Source of the DNA: a virus | IMG/VR virus record: IMGVR_UViG_3300020455_000077 | Coordinates: 1-27,481 of that record | Reading direction: 5' to 3' (one strand) | DNA: 27,481 nucleotides | In this document: positions 8,277 through 17,100 of the stretch, piece by piece | How the letters are laid out: the number at the start of each line of letters is the position of its first letter | Numbering within the stretch: the first letter of the stretch is position 1 | Notes under the pieces: generated by a model | Database searches by the model: none | Told to the model about the DNA's origin: nothing | What the model saw: the letters and a program-made list of their open reading frames with translations, nothing else | Program-made: the position numbers and the translations under genes

Positions 8277-9511
8277 TGAAAAAAACAATAAGAACTAGAG
8301 ATACAATACAAGGATACGCCGAAGAACGAGCAATGATACATCTCAATTCACGTGAAAATGTATTAAATGGTGTGTATCTAGCTAGAGTAGTACAAAATTC
8401 AGACGAACAATATAATGGGCGTTTTAACGTAGAATTAATTGATGATGGATCACCTAGCAATGATCCAGGAACATCGCCTGAAGACTTAATTGGTATTAAA
8501 ACAATATTACCAACAAGTCCATTTGGCGGCACAACTAGTTCTAAGACGGCAACTGATAATAAACAATATGCAACCAGTCAAAATTCATATGGTATGGCTC
8601 CACAAGCACCTCCAATTGGAGCAACTGTATTGGTAGCATTTATTCAACAACAAAAAGAAGGTTTTATGATTGGTTCTATCTTTGACAAAGATAGGAATTA
8701 TAGTATACCAGGCCTAGCACATGCTGAAGTAGATAAAAAATCGCCACCAACTAAAGCACCTGCTAGTGAACTAAATCCTAATACTAAAGACTTTAACGAA
8801 GGAGTACAGGCTCCTCACCCAATGATGGCTAATATAGTTGAAGCCGGCCTAGCAGGAGATTTCATACGTGGTCTTAGTAGTAGTGGTATGCGTAGAGATA
8901 CTATTAATAATGCATTTGGCTTTACCACAGCCTCTGGACACAGTATTACTATGGACGATGGTGGTAGTGCAGGAACAGATCGTTCTATTAGAATTAGAAC
9001 AGCCAATGGTGCTCAAATATTATTACATGACGAAGCAGAAATAATTTACATACAAGGTGCTAACGGTGCTGGATACATTGAAATAGATAGAGCAGGTGCA
9101 ATAGATATTTACAGTAGGTCAACGTTGAGTGTTAATGCAGAAGAAGGAATCAATTTTAAAACAGACGGCTCTTTTAATTTAGAAGCTGGTGCAATCAATA
9201 TGAAAAGTATGCAGAGCGGAATTAAAATGGAAAGTGCTACAGGCAAAATTGAAATGCATAGTGCAACTGATGTTACTATTAGTGCAGATGCAAATGGCAA
9301 TCTAAACTTTGGAGGCAATCTTCGAGCCACAGCATCAAGAATTGATTGGAATGGTCCAACAGCAGATAAAGCAGAAAAGCCAACACCTGGTGCATTAGCA
9401 AGGAACACAGGTGTTAAAGAAAGCATAGCAGGTAGAGTACCTGAACATGAACCATGGGGTGGTAGAGATACTTTTGCAGGACAATCGGCTGGAGGAATGC
9501 AAACAATATGA
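8276..9511 (+). CDS. 5: Baseplate central spike protein (gp5-like, without lysozyme domain)
   Basis: This is a 411-residue protein. Residues 30-145 form an OB-fold-like N-domain ending in YGMAPQAPPIGATVLVAFI and GFMIGSIFD, typical of gp5/VgrG. Residues 205-350 hold the VgrG/gp5 signature FGFTTASGHSITMDDGG followed by short alternating beta repeats (IRIRT, IIYIQG, IDIYS, INFKT, FNLEA, IKMES, IEMHS, VTISA), consistent with a trimeric beta-helix spike. The C-terminus has RVPEHEPWGG. The GH24-type lysozyme domain that T4 gp5 carries between these parts is absent; a lysozyme domain is on the preceding hub gene instead. The ATG overlaps the hub stop, and the TGA overlaps the ATG of the next gene (ATGA). 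Confidence 0.85.
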   Translation: MKKTIRTRDTIQGYAEERAMIHLNSRENVLNGVYLARVVQNSDEQYNGRFNVELIDDGSPSNDPGTSPEDLIGIKTILPTSPFGGTTSSKTATDNKQYATSQNSYGMAPQAPPIGATVLVAFIQQQKEGFMIGSIFDKDRNYSIPGLAHAEVDKKSPPTKAPASELNPNTKDFNEGVQAPHPMMANIVEAGLAGDFIRGLSSSGMRRDTINNAFGFTTASGHSITMDDGGSAGTDRSIRIRTANGAQILLHDEAEIIYIQGANGAGYIEIDRAGAIDIYSRSTLSVNAEEGINFKTDGSFNLEAGAINMKSMQSGIKMESATGKIEMHSATDVTISADANGNLNFGGNLRATASRIDWNGPTADKAEKPTPGALARNTGVKESIAGRVPEHEPWGGRDTFAGQSAGGMQTI

Positions 9512-10236
9512 CAAGAATAGTTTCAACAAGTACAGTTTTTCCAACTACTCAATTAATTGAATGGAACGAATTTACAGTTCGTAACACTTTGGATACAACT
9601 GTCTATGAAGTTATAGAAAATAGAGAACTAAGTTCAAAAGCAGTAAGTAAATTATTAATGAACTACAATTACAATATGTTTACTACAGCAAAAGGAATTA
9701 TTGGTTATAATACAGACGATAGCAAAAATACGTATACATATGGCATATCCGAAGCTGATGCATTTAGTAACTGGATCATTGGAATTAAAGAAAAAGAAAA
9801 AAGTTTTAAAAATGTAATGCCTAAAAATTTTAGTTTAACCCAAGGACAGTATGATGGACTGCTTATATTTTATATTATAACTGGTCAAATAACTAAAATA
9901 CATACAACTGATAGCATATATGATTTACGAAATAATATACTTGCAAAAGAATGGGAAACAGTAGCAAGTAAAATAACATATGATAAACGAGATTTTAAAC
10001 TTAATAGACAAGCCGGTACTATGATAATGTTAGGCGACTATGGCAATCTTCAAGGTAGGAGTTGGATGCGTAATAGAGGTATTCAATATACTCGTAGACA
10101 GTATGGATATATTGCCGACGGTTATAAAATTAGACAAGCTGAGCATAGTTACTATAGAGAAACGCAAAAGTTTCTACCAAATATGAGCGAAATGCGTCAA
10201 AGAGAAGTAGTTACATATTATCGTGCTAATCCTTAA
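9508..10236 (+). CDS. Baseplate-region protein with degenerate GH24 (T4 lysozyme-like) fold
   Basis: I do not know this 242-residue protein by name. Residues 45-180 follow the order of GH24 lysozymes: IIGYNTD (64-70) where TIGYGHT is usual, ISEADAFSNWI (80-90) where ITEAxAxxLL is usual, FSLTQGQYDGLLIFY (108-122) matching the LTQxQFDALVSF block, a helix around YDLRNNILAKEWETVASKI, and RQAGTMIMLGDYG (167-179) matching RRAAExxLxLxG. The catalytic Glu expected about 15 residues before the TIGYGHT block is not there, nor an Asp at the usual place, so it is probably inactive and structural. The C-terminal 60 residues are basic and aromatic. GGAGGA upstream supports the ATG, which overlaps the gp5 stop. 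A tail-completion or baseplate role is inferred from position only. Confidence 0.55.
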   Translation: MTRIVSTSTVFPTTQLIEWNEFTVRNTLDTTVYEVIENRELSSKAVSKLLMNYNYNMFTTAKGIIGYNTDDSKNTYTYGISEADAFSNWIIGIKEKEKSFKNVMPKNFSLTQGQYDGLLIFYIITGQITKIHTTDSIYDLRNNILAKEWETVASKITYDKRDFKLNRQAGTMIMLGDYGNLQGRSWMRNRGIQYTRRQYGYIADGYKIRQAEHSYYRETQKFLPNMSEMRQREVVTYYRANP

Positions 10237-10253
10237 ACCCCGTATTTTTAGCT

Positions 10254-10261
10254 CATAAATA
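10254..10261 (+). promoter_or_regulatory. T4-type late promoter box CATAAATA before gp25
   Basis: CATAAATA matches seven of eight bases of the T4 late consensus TATAAATA and lies in the only sizeable gap (30 bases) of the rightward operon. With the box at -13 to -6, transcription would start at about 10267, the A of the gp25 ATG. It would give a second late entry point for gp25, gp6 and the giant protein gene. Confidence 0.68.
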
Positions 10262-10266
10262 AATGT

Positions 10267-10623
10267 ATGAGATTCGTAGGATATACAACAGTAGATCAAC
10301 CATTGATAGCTAAGATTTTGCATGACAAGGAACTTGCTATTCAAGATCTTAAAAATCATCTTTATACACGTTTAGGCGAACGTGTTATGGATCCAGATTT
10401 TGGTAGTATTATACCATTAATGGTTTTTGAACCATTGGATGAATATAGTATAAGCGAAATACGAGCCGATGCAGAACGTATTATTGGTCTAGACCCTAGA
10501 TGGGATTTAATAGATTTGGCTGTTTTAGACAACAATCACGATGTAACACTTCAAATTAAATTACAATACATAGACAGAACTGAGGAAGAAGTGTTCGTAG
10601 CATATGAAAGAGATATAGTATAA
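10267..10623 (+). CDS. 25: Baseplate wedge subunit gp25
   Basis: This 118-residue protein has the conserved gp25 signature TRLGERVMDPDFGS at residues 34-47, followed by EPLDEYSISEIRADAERII and a beta-strand region ending in VFVAYERDIV. It belongs to the gp25/GpW family found in contractile tails and type VI secretion baseplates, where it forms the wedge core with gp6 and starts sheath assembly. T4 gp25 is 132 residues. No Shine-Dalgarno sequence precedes the ATG. An out-of-frame ATG at 10263 ends after 16 codons. The late box five bases upstream suggests a leaderless message. The stop overlaps the gp6 ATG (TAATG). Confidence 0.92.
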   Translation: MRFVGYTTVDQPLIAKILHDKELAIQDLKNHLYTRLGERVMDPDFGSIIPLMVFEPLDEYSISEIRADAERIIGLDPRWDLIDLAVLDNNHDVTLQIKLQYIDRTEEEVFVAYERDIV

Positions 10624-13600
10624 TGGCACAAGGAACTAGACAAAACACTTTATTTGCGGCAGAGGATTTTACTGTAGTATACGAAAGTTTTGCTAATAGT
10701 AATTTCAAAGCATATGACTTTGATACTATTCGTGAAGCAATGATAAACTATGTGCAGAACACTTACCCAGAAGAATACAATGACTGGATTCAAAGTTCTG
10801 AATTTGTAGCTCTAATGGATCTAGTGTCATACTTTGGACATAACCTAGCATTTAGATTAGACTATGCTACTAGAGAAAATTTCTTTGGAACAGCTCAAAG
10901 ACGTGAAAGTTTAATTAGACAATCAAACTTAATTAACTATAGAGTAAGACGTAACTTACCAGCATTTGGTTATGGAAAAATAATAGATATACAAACAAAC
11001 GAAGTAGTATACGATATTAATGGTAATAACTTACAAAATAAAAAAGTAAGTTTTGAAAATTCAGCTGAATATGAAAATTTCATTACAGTAATTAACGCTG
11101 TACTACAAAGTTCAACTCCTTTTGGTTCTCCGAGTAGTAGTAAAACATTAGACGGTGAATTATTTGACTTTTATAGATTAAACACTACTGCCGGACAAGC
11201 TGTTTTTAAATTTAGTGCAACTGCAAATGGACAATCTGATAACTTTGAATTTGTTGGGTTATCATATGATGATACTACAGATACTATTAGAGAATCTGTT
11301 CCAAACCCTGCTTCTGGCACTGATATAATATATCAAAATAAAAATACTGGTATAGCTGGTAATGATACAGGATTTTTTATGGGTCTGAAACAGGGTACGT
11401 TAGCATTTGAAGATTATGCTATTACATCACCTGTTATTAATAAAATCATTGACATAAATTCATCAAATGTTAATGATACAGATGTCTGGGTACAAAATAT
11501 TAATAATACTGGCGCCGTTGCCCAAAATTGGACTAATGTTAGTTCATTAAGTGGAAGTAATGTAATTTATAACAGTCTTACTAGTACTAATAGATTTATA
11601 CACAGCACTGAAAGTAGAAGCGAAAATGCTGTTAGTATTAAATTCAGTGATGGTAATTTTGGCGAAATACCATCTGGAACTGTTAGGGTATGGTTCAGAA
11701 CAAGTAGAAACGAAACATATACTTTGCGTCCTGTAGACGTAGGTAAACAAACAATTACAATGAGTTATACTGGTAGTGATGGTAACAATTACACAGCCAC
11801 ACTTGGTATACAACTTAAATCAAATGTTAATACAGCAAGTTCGGGTGAAACTAATGCTGATATAAGACTTAATGCTCCACAAACATACAGCTCACAAGAT
11901 CGTATGGTAAGTGCAGAAGATTATACAGTTTATCCTTACAATGTTAGTAGTAATATTAAGAAGATTAAAGCACTAAACAGAACACATAGTGGACATAGTA
12001 GATTTGTTGATAACATTGATCCAACAGGAAATTATCAAGACGTAACACACTTTGGCAGTGATGGTATAATATACAATGAAGGTAAGCAAAAGTCAACTGA
12101 ATTAGCATTGCCTTCTAGTTTAAGTAATTTAGGTGTTATAGAAAAATATATCGAACCTTATATAAATGATGCAGAAGTTATTAACTTCTATTATACAAAA
12201 TTTGGACCAAAAACATTTAATTATACCAAAGCAACTACAAGTAATGGTACAAATGCATTTAAATGGCAGAAGCAAAGTGGAAGTACTGGTTACTTAATTT
12301 CAGGTGTTGCAAACAACGTTCAAAGAGTTGGCACTAGTGCAAGTGGAAATTTACGTTATTTTAAAACAGGTAGTTTGTGTGAATTTATAGTAGATACAAG
12401 TAGTACTAAAAACTATGTAGATGGTGAAGTTAGTAGTATTTCAGTAGTTAATCAAGGTTCAGGATATTCAACTGTTACAGTCGATATAATTGGAGCAGGT
12501 ACAGGTGCTACAGCAACAGCAACAGTTAATGCTGGTGCTATTACTGGTATTAACGTAACCGCCGCAGGTTCTGGATATGATGAATTTACAGTAGCACAAA
12601 TTACAGATTCTGGTGCAGGTGCTGGCTGTAGTGTAAAAGTAAATGTAGGCAGTTTAGAAACTATATGGGCTCGAGTAACTAATGTAACAGCCGACGGATT
12701 AGGTGCAAACGATACAAATGGTAATAGTACAGGTATCACAGAGGCCGGATTAGGTAGTGTAGTTTTTAATAAAGAAATAACAAACAATGCAAGACTGAAA
12801 CAAGTATGGCCAGTCTGGAATACTAGATTTAGTACTACTGAAAAAAATGCTATTAATAGTGCTATAAGTTTAAATCAAACTTTTGGTTTGCGTTATGACA
12901 CACTTAACAGCAAATGGGAAGTAGTTACAACTAATAATATTCCTAGTAGTACAAAAACAAACAATGCTGTAACAGCATGGAGTTTAACTAACGCTGGAGA
13001 TACTAGCGGTACAAATATAGATCAAAGTTGGATTATACGTGTAGATTATACTACAATAAGGCGTAGATTTACAGCAAGAACTATGCAGTATATATTTGAA
13101 ACTGCTGGTAGTACAAAATTTTATAACAGTAACGAAAGTTTAAAACTAGATGCTGTTACTGGCAAACCAAAAAGAGATAACATTAAAATACTTAAAATAA
13201 ACAATAAATCTGGTACTAGTATTGCACGTTTAGGTACTGATTATACATTTTACTTTTATGGAAACTTTACAGAAAAAGACGGACATACAGATCCTAAAAA
13301 AGTTAGACTTACAATGGGTAATCCAGATAATGGCAATCTGCCAGATATTCCTGATGCATTTACTAATATTGTAAGTACTGATACAATTAAACTAGGCACA
13401 GTAACAGAAGATGGATATGATTATAGACGATATCTAAGTAGTGGAGCAGATTCTGTATCGGGTCGTACAACATTAGATTTTAGATATCAGCATGTTGCAA
13501 CAACAGATAAAAGAATAGATCCGGCATCTACTAATATTATTGATTTGTACGTATTAACACAATCATATCATACAAATTTTGTAAATTGGCTTTTTGCAAC

Positions 13601-14195
13601 AAATCCAGTGGAATCAGATAAACCATTGCAACCAAGCATCGACGATTTACGTAGACAATTTTCAAGTTTAGATAATAAGAAAAGTGCTAGTGACACTATA
13701 ATTTACAGACCTGTAAAATATAAAGTATTATTTGGAGATTTTGCAGATGCTTCATTGAAAGCAACATTCCGTGTTGTAAAAGTTCCTGGAGCAAGTATAA
13801 CTGATACTGAAATTAGAAGTACTGTTATTAATGCAATCAACATTTACTTTGATCCAAATCGTTGGGAGTTTGGTGAAACCTTTTACTTTACTGAACTAAG
13901 TGCATATATTCACCAAACATTAGCAGGTACAGTCGCTAGTTTTGTTATTGTACCACAAGATACAGAAAGTGTGTTTGGTAGTTTATTTCAAATTACATGT
14001 GCTAGTGATGAATTGTTTATCAATGGAGCAAACACAAGTCAAGTTGAAATTGTAGACAACTTATCTAGATCTAATTTGCAAAGTACAACTGGTAGTTTTA
14101 TAAACAGTTCAAGTAACACAGGTGTATCAACAGGATTGTACAGCTCAACATCAGGTGGCAGTGGATTAAGCAGTGGCAATAGTGGGAGTTATTAA
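10623..14195 (+). CDS. 6: Baseplate wedge subunit gp6
   Basis: This protein is 1190 residues, against about 660 in T4 gp6. The N-terminal 110 residues are strongly gp6-like, including YPEEYNDWIQSSEFVALMDL and FFGTAQRRESLIRQSNLINY. Around residues 1035-1130 lies the second conserved part, YKVLFGDFADASLKATF and WEFGETFYFTELSAYIHQTL, which in T4 forms the ring that holds the wedges together. Between these is a beta-rich expansion that includes a tandem GxGY module at about residues 603-682. The last 40 residues are Ser/Gly/Thr-rich and probably flexible. It is coupled to gp25 upstream and to the giant gene downstream by TAATG overlaps. Identity is firm; the role of the extra 500 residues is unknown. 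Confidence 0.9.
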   Translation: MAQGTRQNTLFAAEDFTVVYESFANSNFKAYDFDTIREAMINYVQNTYPEEYNDWIQSSEFVALMDLVSYFGHNLAFRLDYATRENFFGTAQRRESLIRQSNLINYRVRRNLPAFGYGKIIDIQTNEVVYDINGNNLQNKKVSFENSAEYENFITVINAVLQSSTPFGSPSSSKTLDGELFDFYRLNTTAGQAVFKFSATANGQSDNFEFVGLSYDDTTDTIRESVPNPASGTDIIYQNKNTGIAGNDTGFFMGLKQGTLAFEDYAITSPVINKIIDINSSNVNDTDVWVQNINNTGAVAQNWTNVSSLSGSNVIYNSLTSTNRFIHSTESRSENAVSIKFSDGNFGEIPSGTVRVWFRTSRNETYTLRPVDVGKQTITMSYTGSDGNNYTATLGIQLKSNVNTASSGETNADIRLNAPQTYSSQDRMVSAEDYTVYPYNVSSNIKKIKALNRTHSGHSRFVDNIDPTGNYQDVTHFGSDGIIYNEGKQKSTELALPSSLSNLGVIEKYIEPYINDAEVINFYYTKFGPKTFNYTKATTSNGTNAFKWQKQSGSTGYLISGVANNVQRVGTSASGNLRYFKTGSLCEFIVDTSSTKNYVDGEVSSISVVNQGSGYSTVTVDIIGAGTGATATATVNAGAITGINVTAAGSGYDEFTVAQITDSGAGAGCSVKVNVGSLETIWARVTNVTADGLGANDTNGNSTGITEAGLGSVVFNKEITNNARLKQVWPVWNTRFSTTEKNAINSAISLNQTFGLRYDTLNSKWEVVTTNNIPSSTKTNNAVTAWSLTNAGDTSGTNIDQSWIIRVDYTTIRRRFTARTMQYIFETAGSTKFYNSNESLKLDAVTGKPKRDNIKILKINNKSGTSIARLGTDYTFYFYGNFTEKDGHTDPKKVRLTMGNPDNGNLPDIPDAFTNIVSTDTIKLGTVTEDGYDYRRYLSSGADSVSGRTTLDFRYQHVATTDKRIDPASTNIIDLYVLTQSYHTNFVNWLFATNPVESDKPLQPSIDDLRRQFSSLDNKKSASDTIIYRPVKYKVLFGDFADASLKATFRVVKVPGASITDTEIRSTVINAINIYFDPNRWEFGETFYFTELSAYIHQTLAGTVASFVIVPQDTESVFGSLFQITCASDELFINGANTSQVEIVDNLSRSNLQSTTGSFINSSSNTGVSTGLYSSTSGGSGLSSGNSGSY
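12427..12660 (+). repeat. Tandem GxGY beta module inside gp6
   Basis: Two successive units share the plan I-x-V, then N/A-x-GSGY, then a beta strand and an Ala/Thr/Gly-rich GAGTGATATATV-like stretch. The first centres on VVNQGSGYSTVTVDI and the second on VTAAGSGYDEFTVAQI. A similar pair occurs in the giant protein at 18844-19062. Modules of this kind are frequent in phage tail proteins, and their function is not established. Confidence 0.7.
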
Positions 14196-17100
14196 TGGCT
14201 GAAGACTATAGTGCAAAGTCGGTAAAAGCTCAATTACCTGGCAACCAACCCGGCAAAATTAAAAAAATAGAAGAAATTAAAAGTACTGAGTATCTACCTC
14301 AATATCTTAATACTACTGTTAATAAAAAGTTTTTACAAAGTACACTAGATCAAATGATCAGTAAAGCATCATTTGAAACAATAGATAACTGGGTAGGTAA
14401 AGAAAAAGGTAGTTGGTATAATGCTGACAAAGATAAATTTATAAGTACCGCTGACGCCTCAAAAAGATTTTACAACGGATCACCTGCTTTTATTGTTAAG
14501 AATCCAAATGATACAGATAGTATTTCTGAAATTCATACATACAGTGATGCATTAGATGATATTAATAATTTAGGATATGAAGGCAATCGACCAAACGGCT
14601 CAGATTTTGCATATACATATTCACCTCCAATTGATTATGACAAATTTTCAAATTTTAGTAGCTACTATTGGTGTAAAGATGACTTGCCAGTTATTAATGT
14701 AAAACCTAATACTACATGGGATCCAGATTCCATGATAGGGCAAACTCGATATAAACTAACAACAAGTGATTTAGGAGATATAGACTTCCTGACAGGAATG
14801 AAAATTAAATTTGCTCCACAGGTAACAGAAAACTTTACTAGTACATCTGCAGATAAAACAATAACAAACGCTACAGGTGCAAATCCTGTTGTAATTACTA
14901 CTGGTAGTAATCATGGACTAGCAGACGGCGAACTTATTAATATTACTGGCGTAGTTGGTATGACAGAACTTAATAATAAAGTTTTCTACATCGATGTGCT
15001 ATCAGCTAACACTTTTGCTTTATATACAGATTCAGGATTAAGCACGAGTGTTAACGGAGCGGCCTACACAGCGTATGCAAGTGGCGGTACAGCAAAAACT
15101 GGAGGAAAGTTTACACTAGCAAACACAGGTTATTCGTTGGTTGTAGTAATTGTTGGTACAACAAGAAAAACTGTTACCACTCATTATGCAATTAATGGTA
15201 CAGCATTAACATTTACACATGGTAATTTTCCAAACAACGGAGACTTAGTACAAATACTACATTTTCACATGAGTGATATTAATTATTATGGTAATACTTA
15301 CATTGTTAACAATGTAGGAGATTCAATTGATTTAATACAAACACAAGACGAAAATGGTAAAACTGTACTTAGTAGAATGATGTTGTATAGTGTGCATCAA
15401 CCAAGTGGGTTTGACATGGATCCTCTTGATGGTAAACCCTATGACTATACAGAAGTAGAAAATAGACTACATGAATATGTTTGTATGGAATCTGGTTCAT
15501 ATGACATGAACGCATGGAGCAGAATTAATCAATGGCAACATTATAACTGTATAGTTGAAGCATGTAGATTAACAGGCGAAGATTTTACAACGTATGCATC
15601 AGATGCTAATAGAGCTAAACGACCTATTATAGAATTTGAAAGAAATATTATTCTTTATAACTGGGGAACACACCCTGGTAGTGGTGTAAAGTATCCACAC
15701 CACAGAATGAATGTAGATTTTGTAACTAAAAGATTTACTGGTACAGATATCATAGGACAAACAAATTACAATTTATTACAAACTGTTATTAATTGGTCAT
15801 CTAGTACAAAATATTCTATAGGTGATATTGTACGAGAAGCAGTTGGTGGTAGTTATTGGTATTTTGAATCAAAAATTGAAAATAATCAAGGCCTTGATCC
15901 ATTGGATGCAGACTTAGTTGTAGACACAACAAATTGGAAACGTGTTTATGATAAAGGTATACAAGACAATGATACCATACTGTTTTTAAACACAGGAAAT
16001 ACAACATATGATAATAAAGTATTTAAAGTAAGTGGCACAGGTTCATCTATTGCTCTACAGCAGGTGTTAGATCCAAGTGATAATGATAAAGTACATACAA
16101 TAATGGGTCCAACATATCCTGATAATTTTAATGGTCCTGATCTTGTATGGCATAACAGTCAGTGGAATAGACCTCAACAAAAAGAAAGCAAAGGACAAGC
16201 ACCAAATTTTGATTTGTTTGATTCTAACAATAATGAACTTGCAACCTACTACAATAATAATGATTTTGAAGGTAGTACAATTTTTAACTATGTTATTAAT
16301 ACAGCCGCCACAGAAGATACTGCATTAGGATTTAAAGCCAAATATAATACTTCTGCAGGTAGTAGTGAATTAGTATTTGAACACCCATTGGTAACAAAAC
16401 GTTTTAAGTATGATTTACAAACTAGTCCTAAGGATATACGTGGATTAATGTATTACGGTAAAAGAAGAAATATATCAGATAATACAACAAATTATATAGA
16501 AGGATGGTCTAGAGCTCAAAACTTAGATAAAACATATTATGCCACAGAAACAAAAGTAGTTACAGCAGACGATGCTAATACAGCAACATTTGATGTTGGA
16601 TCAAATGATATGCAAAAATTATCAGATGAAATGATTTTTGCATACACTAATAATAATTGGTATGTGTATGAGAAAGATCAAGACACACCAAAAAATTATC
16701 ACGGAGTACCAGGAATAAATCCAAACATATATTTGTTTGCAGGATCAACTGTCACTATACGTAAAGACTATGACAGCTCAGAAACAGATCTGTCATTTGT
16801 AAAAGAAACAGACGGCACTACGGCCGCACCTGGTATAACTGTCACTGACAATGGTGCAACACTCAGCGTTGCTATTGATTCTAATAGTGCAAACTATGAC
16901 AAAGTGTGCAAATACAAAGCCAGTGGCTCTGGTTCAGGTGCAATGGGTAAAGTGTATATTGTAGATGAAGATACTGGTTATGCAGGTAATAACAATAGTT
17001 TTATTCAGTATAAGCACACAGTATATAAAAATGGATCTAGAACAGAAGATTATACATTAGGTGCTAATTCAACAATATTAACAAGCCTTACAATAGGAGA

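Noticed and set aside
9109-9426. Minus-strand open frame of 105 codons
   Set aside because: It is opposite the repetitive beta-helix of the gp5-like spike and is explained by its codon pattern.
10237-10266. Possible terminator in the gap before gp25 (ACCCCG then a T run)
   Set aside because: I found no inverted repeat able to form a stable stem next to the T run.
10263-10313. Upstream ATG giving a 16-codon peptide before gp25
   Set aside because: As a gene it has no support: no ribosome site and it overlaps gp25. It is kept only as a possible effect on gp25 initiation.
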